This document shows positions 47,676 through 56,538 of a DNA stretch of 64,000 nucleotides, piece after piece. The notes under the pieces are model-generated. The model ran no database searches. It was not told the DNA's origin and worked only from the letters and a program-made list of their open reading frames with translations. Numbering within the stretch: the first letter of the stretch is position 1; every line of letters begins with the position of its first letter. The position numbers and the translations under genes are program-made. The DNA is from Streptomyces djakartensis (GTDB taxonomy: Bacteria; Actinomycetota; Actinomycetes; Streptomycetales; Streptomycetaceae), in assembly GCF_014651075.1 (NCBI RefSeq), contig NZ_BMWE01000011.1, positions 124,001-188,000 on the forward strand, read 5' to 3'.

Positions 47676-48875
47676 TCACCGGCGTACGGCGGTCACCCCC
47701 CACCCCAGCGCCAGCCACACCCCGGCCACCCCGCACACCCCGCCCCAGCCGAAGTGGCTGAAGGCATACCCGGCGAGGGCCGAGGCGGCGGCGCCGCCCG
47801 CGAAACCGGCGACCACGTACGCGGTGTTGGCCGTGGCGGGCGTGGAGGTCGCCGTCAGGGCGAGGGTCTGGTTGGCGACATGGGAGGCGACCAGCGCCGC
47901 GTGGACCGCGATCGCGGCGGCGAACAGCGCGATCAGCACATGCCCGCCCAGCCAGAACAGCGGCACCGACACCGCGGCCAGCAGATACGCCGACCGCACG
48001 ACCCGCGCCGCCCCGAACCGGTCCACCAGCCCACCGGCCGGCGGCGCCACCGCGCTCGCCGTCAGCCCGAACAGCCCGAACAGCCCGGCGGCCGCGGTGG
48101 ACAGCCCGTACTCCGGCCCGGTCAGCAGCAGGGCCAGCGACGTCCACAGCGCGCTCCACGCACCGAACATCCCGGCCTGCCGTACACAGGCCCGCCACAG
48201 GTCGGGCGAGTGCCGCAGCACCGAGGGCAGGGCGGCGAGGCCGGCGAACAGCGGGCCCTCCCGCCGCCGCTGTGAAGGCAGGACCAGGGCGGTCGCCAGT
48301 CCCAGCACCAGGGTGAGCGCGGCCGCGCCCCCGAACACCCACCGCCAGCCGAAGGCCTGCCCGGCGAGACCGCCCAGGACCCGGGCGGCGACGATGCCGG
48401 TGAACAGGCCCGCGATGACGGCCGCGACATGACGGGCCCGCCGCTCGGCGGGCGCGCGCTCGGCGACCAGCGGCACGAGCAGCTGGGGGATCACCGTCGC
48501 GGCCGAGGCGACGAACGTCGCCATCGCCAGGGCGGTGGCACCCGGAGCGGTCGCGCTCGCGGCCAGCGCCACGGCGGTGACGACCGTCAGCCCCGCGACC
48601 AGCCGGCGCCGGTTCGCGCTGTCCCCGAGCGGGGCGAAGAACAGCAGGCCGACCGCGTAGCCGAGCTGGGCGACCGAGGCGATCCAGGCGACGGCCGAGG
48701 GGGTCGAGCCGAAGTCGCGGGCCATGAGAGACAGCAGCGGCGCGGCGAGGTAGATGTTGGCGGCGGTGACCGCGCTGCACACGGCGATCAGGGTGAGGAA
48801 GAGAGCCGGGGCGGGCGTACGGGACCGGCGTCCGGGGGCCGTGCCGGCCGGGTGGGTCGTGGTCGCTGACGGCAT
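47676..48875 (-). CDS. MFS drug-efflux transporter
   Basis: A 399-residue membrane protein with 12 predicted helices. The first is near residue 25 (ALFLTLIAVCSAVTAANIYL), and motif A-like GDSANRRRLVAG follows helix 2. It is divergently transcribed from a TetR regulator with two palindromes between them. The arrangement equals the SCO4007/SCO4008 pair of S. coelicolor, where the TetR protein binds cationic dyes such as methylene blue and represses the exporter, so multidrug efflux is the likely job. Ribosome site AAGGAG lies 10 nt before ATG 48875. Confidence 0.9.
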   Translation of the reverse strand: MPSATTTHPAGTAPGRRSRTPAPALFLTLIAVCSAVTAANIYLAAPLLSLMARDFGSTPSAVAWIASVAQLGYAVGLLFFAPLGDSANRRRLVAGLTVVTAVALAASATAPGATALAMATFVASAATVIPQLLVPLVAERAPAERRARHVAAVIAGLFTGIVAARVLGGLAGQAFGWRWVFGGAAALTLVLGLATALVLPSQRRREGPLFAGLAALPSVLRHSPDLWRACVRQAGMFGAWSALWTSLALLLTGPEYGLSTAAAGLFGLFGLTASAVAPPAGGLVDRFGAARVVRSAYLLAAVSVPLFWLGGHVLIALFAAAIAVHAALVASHVANQTLALTATSTPATANTAYVVAGFAGGAAASALAGYAFSHFGWGGVCGVAGVWLALGWGVTAVRR

Positions 48876-48920
48876 GAGAGGAGGACTCCTTGAAGTCGAC
48901 TCGTTGGAGCCGGCTCTAGC

Positions 48921-48936
48921 AACTAACTGGTTGGTT
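48921..48936. promoter_or_regulatory. TetR operator candidate A
   Basis: AACTAACTGGTTGGTT, an imperfect palindrome (AACTAA against TTGGTT with one mismatch), lies 46 bp upstream of the MFS start and shares its half-site with candidate B. Confidence 0.65.
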
Positions 48937-48978
48937 GGCTAAGGCGTGAACAGTCTGGGCCGCCCGGCTCTTCCCGTC

Positions 48979-48994
48979 AACCAAATAGTTGGTT
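48979..48994. promoter_or_regulatory. TetR operator candidate B
   Basis: AACCAA-ATAG-TTGGTT is a perfect 6-bp-arm palindrome, 25 bp upstream of the regulator ATG at 49019. A TACCCT -10-like box ends 7 nt before that ATG, so the regulator may be leaderless and autorepressed. Centre-to-centre distance to candidate A is 58 bp. Confidence 0.75.
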
Positions 48995-49018
48995 ACCCCT
49001 GCGCGCTACCCTCTCCCC

Positions 49019-49597
49019 ATGGCAGCAAGGGATCCCGAGGCCACCCGGGCACGCATCTTCGAGGCGGCGGTCGCCGAGTTCGCCCGGCACGGGATCGCCG
49101 GCGCCCGCATCGACCGCATCGCCGCCGAGGCGAAGGCCAACAAGCAGCTGATCTACGCCTATTTCGGCAACAAGGCGGAGCTGTTCGCGATCGTCCTCGA
49201 GAAGAAGATGCTCCACCTCGCCGAGGCCGTCCCCGTCGACCCGGACGACATCGAGGGCTGGATCGACCGCCTCATGGACTACCACGCCGCCCACCCGGAG
49301 CTGCTGCGCCTGCTCTTCTGGGAGGGACTGGAGTACGGCAGCGCCGAACTGCCCCACGAGTCCGACCGCCAGGAGCACTACGCCCGCAAGGTCGCCGCCC
49401 TCCAGGACGGCCAGGCCCGGGGCGTCGTCACCGACGCCATCCCGGCGGCCGACCTGCTGTTCCTGCTCACCGCCCTGGCCAACTGGACCGCCGTCGTCCC
49501 GCAGATGCGGCGCATCCTGGTGGGCGGCTCAGAGCCGGACCGGGACCGCCTGCGCGCCTCGGTCAAGGAGGCGGCCCGCCGCCTGACGGCCCGCTGA
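49019..49597 (+). CDS. TetR-family transcriptional repressor (SCO4008-like)
   Basis: A 192-residue dimeric repressor. The N-terminal HTH covers residues 5-50: ARIFEAAVAEFARHGIAGAR, then IDRIAAEAKANKQLIYAYFG, KAELFAIVLEK. The C-terminal helical domain binds ligands; it holds acidic residues that could fit cationic dyes. ATG 49019 is preferred to GTG 48989, which lies inside operator B. It should repress the divergent MFS gene and itself; drug binding releases it. Orthology to SCO4008 is from memory of its genomic setting. Confidence 0.92.
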   Translation: MAARDPEATRARIFEAAVAEFARHGIAGARIDRIAAEAKANKQLIYAYFGNKAELFAIVLEKKMLHLAEAVPVDPDDIEGWIDRLMDYHAAHPELLRLLFWEGLEYGSAELPHESDRQEHYARKVAALQDGQARGVVTDAIPAADLLFLLTALANWTAVVPQMRRILVGGSEPDRDRLRASVKEAARRLTAR

Positions 49598-49618
49598 CGC
49601 GGCGCTGGTGCCGCGGCG

Positions 49619-52600
49619 CTAGTTGGTCCCGATCCGGCTGAGCAGTTCGACGATCCGGGACTGCACCTCGGCACTGGTGGACCGCTCCGCGAGGAACAGC
49701 ACCGTCTCGCCCGAGGCCAGCCGCGGCAGGTCGGCCTGGTCGACGGCGGCGGTGTAGACGACGAGCGGGGTGCGGTTCAGCTGCCCGTTCGCCCGCAGCC
49801 AGTCGATGATCCCGGCGAAACCGGCCCGCCGCTGCTGCACCTGCATCAGGTCCATCACGACCAGGTTCGGCCGGAAGTCGCTCGCCAGCGTCACCGCGTC
49901 GGCGTCGCTCGCGGCCCGCGCGACCTGCATCCCGCGCCGCTCCAGCGTCGCCGTCAGCGCCAGCGCGATCTCGGCGTGCTCCTCGATCAGCAGCACCCGC
50001 GGCGGGTGCTGCTCGCTGTCGCGCGGCGCCAGGGCCTTCAGCAGGACGGCGGGGTCGGCGCCGTAGGCCGCGTCCCGCGAGGCCTGCCCGAGCCCGGCCG
50101 TGACCAGCACGGGCACCTCGGCGGCGACGGCGGCCTGCCGCAGCGACTGCAGCGCCGTGCGCGTGATCGGCCCGGTCAGCGGGTCGACGAACAGCGCGGC
50201 GGGGAACGCCGCGATCTGCGCGTCGACCTCCTCACGCGAGTTCACGATCACCGGCCGGTAGCCGCGGTCGCTCAACGCCTGCTGCGTGCTGGCGTCCGGC
50301 GCCGGCCACACCAGCAGCCGCCGCGGGTTGTCCAGCGGCTCCGGCGGCAGTTCGTCGTCCATCGGCTGCGGCAGCGGCGGGTCGGCCACCTCGACGGCCC
50401 CGCCGGGCCCGTCCAGCGGCTCGGGCCCCTCGGCGGCGTTCTCGTCCGGCGCGCCTATGGCGTACGACCGCCCACCGCCCTCGGTCATCTGCGCCAGCCG
50501 CGACTGACCGGCCAGGGACGGCTGCGCGGGAACCGGCGCCGGGGCGCCCTGCGCGGGCGTCGGCTCGGCCGCCGGATGGGGCCGCGCGGCCTGCTCCGGA
50601 CGGGCTCCCTGCTCCGGGCGGGGGGCCTGCTCCGTCCGCGCGGCCGGGTCGGGCGGGGTGCCGAGCTTGCGGCGCCGACCCGATCCGCCCGGCTGGTGCG
50701 GCGGCGGCGTCGCCGTGCCCTGGGGCGCGGGTGCGCCACCCGGCACGCCCGACGGCTGCTGGACCTGGGCGGCCCGCCGGTTGAACGGCACGCCCTGCCC
50801 CAGCGTCCGCACGCTGAACGCCCGCCCCTGCGTCGAGTTCGGATCGACCGGCGCCGCGGCCTCCGCGGGCAACGGCTGAGCCGCCCGCTGGGTCTGCGCC
50901 GACCCCTCCGCCGGCAGCGGAGTGCCCGGGGCCGGGGTGCTCGACTGCGGGGCCGCCTGGGCCGGTGCGCCGTTTTGGGGGACGGCATGGGCCGGGTGTG
51001 CGGTGCCGATGGGAGGCACGGCCTGCGCGGCACCACCGAGGGGCATGGCGATACCGGCCCCCGTGCTGTCGTCGGCGGGCCAGGGCTGCGGCCGGGGGAC
51101 GGAGGCACCCGGGGCCGGGGCTCCCGGGGTGGGCGTTCCCTGAGCCGGGGTCATGTGGGCCGGGGTGCCCGGCGCGGGCGTTCCCTGGGGCGGGGTGCCC
51201 TGCCCCGGGGCGGCCTCGGCGGGGAGCGGCTGCCCGGCGGCGGGCTGCTGCGGCAGCGGCTGCGCGGCCTGGGGCAACTGCTGCTCAGCGGGGGAGGCGG
51301 CCCCGGGCTGAACGGCCTGACCGGGGGCGACGGCCTGACCGGGTACGGCGGGCTGACCGGGGGCGACGGGCTGAATGGGTGCGACGGGCTGACCGGGTAC
51401 GAACGCTTGCACGCTGCCCCCGAGACCGTCCGGGGCGGGAACGGTCACGCCCTGCGGGGGCACGACTCCCCCTTGCGGGGGCACGGCGGCACCTTGCGGC
51501 GGGACCGCGGCACCCTGCGGAGGCCCGGTTACGCCCTGCGGAGGCACGGCCACCCCGTGGGGCGGAACGGCAGCGTCCTGAGGCTGCCCGGAGTCCCCGT
51601 GCGCCGGAACCGCCACGCCCTGCGGCGGCATGGCCGTACCAGGTGCGACCTGTCCGGCGGCGACCCCGACCTGGGCGGGCACGCCGTGCCCCGGGGCACC
51701 TTGGCCCGGGACGGCGTGTCCGGCAGGGATCTGGCCACCGGCGTCGTGCTGCGCGGGGACCCCTTGCCCGGGCGCCGCGGGCACGGCAGCACCGGGGGAC
51801 ACGGCAGCCCCGGAGGCCTGCTGTCCGGCCGCCGGGGCTCCGGCCACGCCGGTCGCTCCGGTCGCTCCGGCCACTCCAGTCACTCCGGCCGCTTCGGCAG
51901 GCTGAGGTGCCACGGCCCGCCGACGGCGCCCCGTCGGAGCGCTCGTGGGATGCGGCTGCGGCGGGGTGTGATCGGCGGACTGGTCATGCGGGACGGCCTC
52001 GTGCTGCCCGTCCTCGACCACCGCCTCACCGGGGGAAGCCGAACCGGGAACCGCCACGGCCCCCTCCCCTTGGCCGTGCTGGACGCTCTGTCCGGGCTGG
52101 ACACCCGGCACGCCCTGGTCGGCCCGGGGCGCCTGATCGGCCTCGGCCGGCGGCAGGGCGAACACCGGACGCGGCCCCGCCGCCTCCTGCGCGGCCGCCC
52201 GCTCGTTGGCGGCGGCCAGTGCCCGCCGACGGCGCCCCGTCGGCTGCTGCGCCTGCCCCTGAGCCGCTCCGGACGAACCGGACGCGGCCTCGCCGGACGG
52301 CGCGGGCAGCGCCGGCGGCAGCGCGTGCTGTTCGCCGGGTTCACGCCGGGCCCGCCGCCCGGAGGGCGCGGGCACACCCTGCGGCGGCACGGTCCCGCCC
52401 AGCCCCGTGTTCGAGGCGGCGGTCCCCGCCGCGTGCTCGGCGGCCGTGACGACGGCCCCTTCCGCGACACCCTGGACAGCGCCTCCGACGGCACCCGCAG
52501 CGGCGTCCTCGGCCGCCCGCCCACGCCGCCGACCGGAACCGCCCGACGCCGCCGCACTCTCACCCGAGGCCAGGGCCGGCAGGGCAGCCTGTTCCCCGGC

Positions 52601-54490
52601 GGCCCGCCGCCTGCGCCGCCCGGTGGGCACGGCGCCCTCGGCCTCGGCACCACCGGCACCGGCGCCGCCCTCGACGGGAACGTCACCGTCCAGGAAGGCA
52701 TTGGTGGAGGCCCGCCGAGCCCGGCGCCGCCCCCCAGCCGAGGTCTGCCCGCCGGAGGTCTGCTCGCCGGAGGCCGCGGGATCCGCCTCGTCGACCGCCT
52801 GGCCGACGGCATCCGCGGCGACGGCCCCGGCCCCTCCGCCGATCGGCACCTCGAGGACGTACGCGCTGCCGCTCATCCCCGGTACCTCGTGCGTCTGCAG
52901 CACGCCGCCGTGAGCCCGGACGATCCCGCGCACGATGGGCTCGTGCACGGTGTCGCCACCGGAGTACGGCCCGCGCACCTCGATGCGTACGACCTCGCCG
53001 CGCTGGGCCGCCGCCACCACCACGGTGTTGTCCATGTAACCGCCCGCCGACACGGGCGTGTTGCCGGTCGCGTCGACCCCCGCCACGTCCGCGACCAGAT
53101 GCGCGAGGGCGGTGGCGAGCAGCCTGGCGTCGACCTCGGCCTCGATGGGCGGCGCGTGCACGGCGAACTGCACCCGCCCGGGCCCGATCAGCTCGACGGC
53201 CCCGTCGACCCCAGCGGCGACGACGGCGTCCAGCATCACCTTCGTACGGGTGATGCCCTCGCCGCCCTCGTCGAGCCGCTGGTAGCCGAGGACGTTGTCG
53301 ATCAGCGTCGTGATGCGCGAATAGCCCGCCGACAGGTGGTGCAGCACCTGGTTGGCCTCGGGCCACAGCTGCCCGGCGTCGTCCGCGGCCAGCGCGGCCA
53401 GCTCGCGGCGCAGCTCCTCCAGAGGCCCGCGCAGCGACCGCCCGAGCAGGGTCAGCAACTGCTCGTGCCGGGCGGCGAGCGCCTCGTAGCGGTCCTTCTC
53501 CCGTTCCCCGAGGGCGGCGTACCGGTCCTCGTTGGCGCCGAGTTCCTCGGCGTGCCGCTCCTTCAGCTCCTCCAGCTCGGTGACGTGCTGCTGGCGCAAC
53601 GCGGTCAGCTCGGAGGCGTGCTCCTCGGCGATCCGCTCCAGCTCTTCCTCGTGGCGCTTGAGTGCCGCCTCCTTCTCCTCGACCACGGCGTCGTACGGCC
53701 GCCGGTCGGTGAAGGTCATCACGGCACCGACGAGCTGGTCGCCGTCGCGCACGGGGGCGGTCGTCAGATCGACCGGCACCTTGCCGCCGTCCTTGGCGTA
53801 CAGCACCTGCCCGCGCACCCGGTGCTTGCGCCCGGAGCGCAGGGTGTCGGCGAGCGGCGACTCGTCGTACGGGAAGGGCGAGCCGTCGGCCCGCGAGTGC
53901 AGCACCAGGTCGTGCAGTTCGCGCCCGCCGAGATCGCTGGCCCGGAAACCCAGGATCTGCGCGGCGGCCGGATTGACCAGCACGATCCGCCCGTCGGTGT
54001 CGGTTCCGACGACACCCTCGGAGGCGGCCCGCAGGATCATCTCGGTCTGCCGCTGCGACCGCGCGAGCTCGGCCTCGGTGTCCACGGTCCCGGACAGGTC
54101 GCGCACGACCAGCATCAGCAGCTCGTCGCCGGTGTAGCCGTAACCGTCGTAGGCCTGCTGCCCGTTCTCAAGATTCGCACTGGTGACCTCGACAGGGAAC
54201 TCGGTCCCGTCCGTCCTGCGCGCGATCATCCGGGTCGGCTTGGTCCGGGCGTGCGGATCGAGGTGCTCCGGCCGCCGCATGGAGCCCGGGATGAGCTTGG
54301 AGTCGAACTGGGGCAGCAGGTCGAGCAGCCCGCGCCCCACCAGAGCGGTGCCCGGAGTCTCGAAGGCCTCCAGGGCGATGGTGTTGGCGTTGACGACCGT
54401 CCCGTTGGCGTTGACCAGCACCAACGCGTCGGGCAGGGCGTCCAGTATGGCTGCGAGGCGAGCAGCGCCTCGGGATGGCCTGCTGCTCAC
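49619..54490 (-). CDS. PAS-PAS-coiled-coil pseudo-histidine kinase with C-terminal receiver-like domains
   Basis: A 1623-residue soluble protein. PAS1 (10-130) and PAS2 (150-265) lead to a charged coiled coil (268-345), then a HisKA-like helix pair in which the phosphoacceptor His site reads GRSLRGPLEEL (350-360), with no His. The ATPase-like domain (about 410-555) has lost N-box Asn (TALAHLVADVAGV) and G-boxes. A low-complexity linker (560-1370), rich in Pro/Gln/Gly/Ala, carries six GRRRR/GRRAR-type basic motifs and runs of PPQGxxV. The end holds a receiver-like half (about 1385-1480) and a receiver (1490-1623) with RVLLIEEHAE and VVMDLMQ. It is probably a scaffold or sensor without kinase activity. 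Confidence 0.88.
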   Translation of the reverse strand: MSSRPSRGAARLAAILDALPDALVLVNANGTVVNANTIALEAFETPGTALVGRGLLDLLPQFDSKLIPGSMRRPEHLDPHARTKPTRMIARRTDGTEFPVEVTSANLENGQQAYDGYGYTGDELLMLVVRDLSGTVDTEAELARSQRQTEMILRAASEGVVGTDTDGRIVLVNPAAAQILGFRASDLGGRELHDLVLHSRADGSPFPYDESPLADTLRSGRKHRVRGQVLYAKDGGKVPVDLTTAPVRDGDQLVGAVMTFTDRRPYDAVVEEKEAALKRHEEELERIAEEHASELTALRQQHVTELEELKERHAEELGANEDRYAALGEREKDRYEALAARHEQLLTLLGRSLRGPLEELRRELAALAADDAGQLWPEANQVLHHLSAGYSRITTLIDNVLGYQRLDEGGEGITRTKVMLDAVVAAGVDGAVELIGPGRVQFAVHAPPIEAEVDARLLATALAHLVADVAGVDATGNTPVSAGGYMDNTVVVAAAQRGEVVRIEVRGPYSGGDTVHEPIVRGIVRAHGGVLQTHEVPGMSGSAYVLEVPIGGGAGAVAADAVGQAVDEADPAASGEQTSGGQTSAGGRRRARRASTNAFLDGDVPVEGGAGAGGAEAEGAVPTGRRRRRAAGEQAALPALASGESAAASGGSGRRRGRAAEDAAAGAVGGAVQGVAEGAVVTAAEHAAGTAASNTGLGGTVPPQGVPAPSGRRARREPGEQHALPPALPAPSGEAASGSSGAAQGQAQQPTGRRRRALAAANERAAAQEAAGPRPVFALPPAEADQAPRADQGVPGVQPGQSVQHGQGEGAVAVPGSASPGEAVVEDGQHEAVPHDQSADHTPPQPHPTSAPTGRRRRAVAPQPAEAAGVTGVAGATGATGVAGAPAAGQQASGAAVSPGAAVPAAPGQGVPAQHDAGGQIPAGHAVPGQGAPGHGVPAQVGVAAGQVAPGTAMPPQGVAVPAHGDSGQPQDAAVPPHGVAVPPQGVTGPPQGAAVPPQGAAVPPQGGVVPPQGVTVPAPDGLGGSVQAFVPGQPVAPIQPVAPGQPAVPGQAVAPGQAVQPGAASPAEQQLPQAAQPLPQQPAAGQPLPAEAAPGQGTPPQGTPAPGTPAHMTPAQGTPTPGAPAPGASVPRPQPWPADDSTGAGIAMPLGGAAQAVPPIGTAHPAHAVPQNGAPAQAAPQSSTPAPGTPLPAEGSAQTQRAAQPLPAEAAAPVDPNSTQGRAFSVRTLGQGVPFNRRAAQVQQPSGVPGGAPAPQGTATPPPHQPGGSGRRRKLGTPPDPAARTEQAPRPEQGARPEQAARPHPAAEPTPAQGAPAPVPAQPSLAGQSRLAQMTEGGGRSYAIGAPDENAAEGPEPLDGPGGAVEVADPPLPQPMDDELPPEPLDNPRRLLVWPAPDASTQQALSDRGYRPVIVNSREEVDAQIAAFPAALFVDPLTGPITRTALQSLRQAAVAAEVPVLVTAGLGQASRDAAYGADPAVLLKALAPRDSEQHPPRVLLIEEHAEIALALTATLERRGMQVARAASDADAVTLASDFRPNLVVMDLMQVQQRRAGFAGIIDWLRANGQLNRTPLVVYTAAVDQADLPRLASGETVLFLAERSTSAEVQSRIVELLSRIGTN
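51400..51640 (-). repeat. Tandem repeats coding PPQGxxV in the pseudokinase linker
   Basis: Units of 21-24 bp (plus-strand GCCCTGCGGAGGCACGGCCAC and relatives) are reiterated imperfectly, keeping the frame. They encode PPQGVTG, PPQGAAV and similar heptapeptides. Confidence 0.8.
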
Positions 54491-54777
54491 GAGACGCTTC
54501 CTCCCTGTTACCGCACCTTGCCGACCGCTCGGGCCATCTTGCCAACCGGCCCGCGGCGTGTCACGCGAGGGAGTCTAAGGGCTGCGGTTGCGCTCGCGAC
54601 GCCGGATGCGGGCGAGGTCGCACGAGCAAGTGACCCCGAACTGACGACCGAGTAAGCCCAAACGCCCGCCCTCCTGCGAGGACGTCGCGAGACCTTCGCG
54701 GGACCTTTACGAGGGCAGGGTTTCTGTACCTTTTCGCCCGGGTGGCCGGATGGGGGCGGGCCGTGGCCGAATCGGAC

Positions 54778-55332
54778 TCAACGGCGCTTCCCGGGTCCGA
54801 TGGCCGGCAGGAACGGCACGAGCCGGTCCCAGCGGGCGACCTGGCACCCGTCACGGCGGTCGTACGTGGCGTCGACGCGCCGCCCGGCCCAGGTCCCGGT
54901 GACGTGCGCGGTGGCCGGCCCGCCGTACTGCATGGTGCAGAAGCCGCCCTCCTGGGCGGGGGCGAAGGCGTCCTCCCCCCACCGCGTGTTCCGCTCCAGG
55001 GCGGCGCAGGCGCCGCGCGGGTCGGGATGGCTGCCCTCGTCGGGCCCGCAGTACAGCTCGAACGTCCCGTCCGCCCCACCGCCGGCGTTCCGCACGGTCA
55101 CCGTCAGATGGTCACGCTCCTGCCCCTTGCTCTTGCCCTGCCCCTTGCCGTGGCTCGCGCCGAGCCCGGCCGCGGCCTGCCCGGCCTGGGCGTGCGCGAC
55201 CGGGGGCACCGCGGTCAGCGAACCGACGGCGGCGACGGAGGCGGCGGCCCCGACGACGAGACGCCGCAGACCGGGGCGCGACGTGATCGGTGGCGTGGTC
55301 CGGGGCGCACCCCGGCGAATGGTGATCAGCAT
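54778..55332 (-). CDS. Subtilisin inhibitor-like (SSI family) secreted protein
   Basis: A 184-residue secreted inhibitor of serine proteases. ATG 55332 gives a signal peptide (RRLVVGAAASVAAVGSLTAV, cleavage near AHA). The mature part has an extra Gly/Lys-rich N-terminal stretch (HGKGQGKSKGQ) and the SSI core with LTVTVRN, two disulfides, and the reactive loop GGFCTMQYGGP. By alignment to SSI (CPMVYDP), P1 is Met and P1' Gln, suggesting subtilisin/chymotrypsin-type targets. WAGRRVDATYDRRDGC and a C-terminal VPFL match the family. The extended basic tail PAIGPGKRR is unusual. It is downstream of tRNA genes and monocistronic. Confidence 0.88.
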   Translation of the reverse strand: MLITIRRGAPRTTPPITSRPGLRRLVVGAAASVAAVGSLTAVPPVAHAQAGQAAAGLGASHGKGQGKSKGQERDHLTVTVRNAGGGADGTFELYCGPDEGSHPDPRGACAALERNTRWGEDAFAPAQEGGFCTMQYGGPATAHVTGTWAGRRVDATYDRRDGCQVARWDRLVPFLPAIGPGKRR

Positions 55333-55540
55333 GCCCTGACTAACGCGACGCGCCCCGGTACGTTGCGCGCCGGGGCCGCGGGCGCCGTACGTGCCCACGG
55401 CACGCCCCGCGCCGACCGGACAAGGCCTTTGCCCTGCGACCTGCCCGCCTAGTACCGTGGGGGTCGATTGGTGACAGCACGCTCGACTGTGTCATCATCG
55501 TCACGCACCGAATCGCGCTCGCGCGGGAGGGTCGTGCACT

Positions 55541-55631
55541 GGAGGCGTCGCCTAGTCCGGTCTATGGCGCCGCACTGCTAATGCGGTTTGGGTCTTAAAG
55601 CCCATCGAGGGTTCAAATCCCTCCGCCTCCG
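55541..55631 (+). tRNA. tRNA-Ser (GCU)
   Basis: Acceptor GGAGGCG pairs with CGCCTCC (55624-55630). The anticodon arm CCGCA-CTGCTAA-TGCGG gives anticodon GCT, followed by a long variable arm and T-loop TTCAAAT. No encoded CCA. Confidence 0.95.
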
Positions 55632-55642
55632 CACCTGATCAC

Positions 55643-55670
55643 GAAGCCCCGGTCCCCCGACCGGGGCTTC
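55643..55670 (+). terminator. Terminator after tRNA-Ser(GCU)
   Basis: GAAGCCCCGGTC (55643-55654), loop CCCC, GACCGGGGCTTC (55659-55670). Confidence 0.85.
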
Positions 55671-55806
55671 GCTGTCGTTTGAGCCGTTTCCGCAGGTCAC
55701 AAGGGGTGCGGCTAACGGATTTCACATGGCGGCGGCAGTCATGTAATGTTCTTCCTGTCGCCGCGAGCGAGCCGCAAGGCCCGAGAGCGGCGAAAAAACA
55801 GAACAA

Positions 55807-55879
55807 GCACTCGTAGCTTAACGGATAGAGCATCTGACTACGGATCAGAAGGTTGCAGGTTCGAATCCTGCCGAGTGCA
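55807..55879 (+). tRNA. tRNA-Arg (ACG)
   Basis: Acceptor GCACTCG (55807-55813) pairs with CGAGTGC (55872-55878). Anticodon arm TCTGA-CTACGGA-TCAGA gives ACG; T-arm GCAGG-TTCGAAT-CCTGC. No encoded CCA. It is the likely integration site of the island that follows. Confidence 0.96.
55860..55871 (+). repeat. att-like direct repeat, left copy (tRNA-Arg 3' part)
   Basis: TTCGAATCCTGC inside tRNA-Arg recurs exactly at 60518-60529, in each case followed by TGCAC(A) and by a similar CCGGGGCCTCTG terminator hairpin. Confidence 0.55.
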
Positions 55880-55888
55880 CATAGGCGA

Positions 55889-55914
55889 GAGGCCCCGGAA
55901 AGATCCGGGGCCTC
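55889..55914 (+). terminator. Terminator after tRNA-Arg(ACG)
   Basis: GAGGCCCCGGA (55889-55899), loop AAGA, TCCGGGGCCTC (55904-55914). A related hairpin follows arsM at 60547-60575. Confidence 0.85.
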
Positions 55915-55962
55915 TGGCGTTTCCAGGCCTTGGTCTGCCGACTGGGGGAGTGCCCGAGCGTC

Positions 55963-56343
55963 ATGACGAGCACCAAGGCACGTACGACCGCACTGATCAC
56001 GCCCGTCGAGCAGGCGACCCAGGACGAGGCGAAGGTGTTGGCTGCTGAAGGGCATACCGCCAAAGCCGTCCGTCGGCTGCGCAAGAGTTCGGGCCTCGGG
56101 CTGGACGCGGCCCCCGTGGCGTTGGACCTGCTCGCGCAGGGGCGCACACTGCCCACCACGTACGACCAAGCGTTGGATGCCCTACGGCGACTCGACGCCC
56201 CACTGGTCGCCGAGATGACCGCCCTTCTCGGCAGCGGCGATCGCGACTCCGCGATCAAGCTGCTCCGGGAGCGGACTGACATCGATCTTGCCGGGGGCTA
56301 CCACGTCGTCATGGAGCTGAGCGGCCAACTCGACACGCAGTGA
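55963..56343 (+). CDS. Small protein with two L7/L12-C-terminal-domain-like motifs
   Basis: A 126-residue soluble protein, probably cytosolic. Two helical segments, KAVRRLRKSSGLGLDAAPVA (about residues 36-55) and AIKLLRERTDIDLAGGYHVV (about 97-116), resemble the IKxVRExTGLGLKEAKxLV motif of ribosomal protein L7/L12 C-terminal domains, which is also reused in other actinobacterial proteins. Such a fold can bind GTPase-like partners. ATG 55963 is chosen over an upstream in-frame ATG because it lacks the tRNA-adjacent segment. It is the first gene after tRNA-Arg in the putative island. Function unknown. Confidence 0.7.
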   Translation: MTSTKARTTALITPVEQATQDEAKVLAAEGHTAKAVRRLRKSSGLGLDAAPVALDLLAQGRTLPTTYDQALDALRRLDAPLVAEMTALLGSGDRDSAIKLLRERTDIDLAGGYHVVMELSGQLDTQ

Positions 56344-56538
56344 CTCTGCGTAGCAGGTCGTTGCAGCCGGTTGCAGCCTCGGACTCCTGACGAGTGGGCG
56401 CATGCTGTCCAGGCTGAGGGGTGGTCCGGTGCCCCGCCCGACGGCTCCTCGGCCGCTAACTCCGCCGCGACTCGCGCAAGTTCCCAGTTACGATCACGTG
56501 GCCGCTGCTGAGCAGGACATCGCGAGGGGGACACGGAC

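Noticed and set aside
49976..54655. Very long open frame on the plus strand antisense to the pseudokinase gene
   Set aside because: It mirrors the high-GC coding strand opposite; it encodes Arg/Gly/His/Pro-rich sequence with no domain. GC-rich codon bias alone keeps it open.
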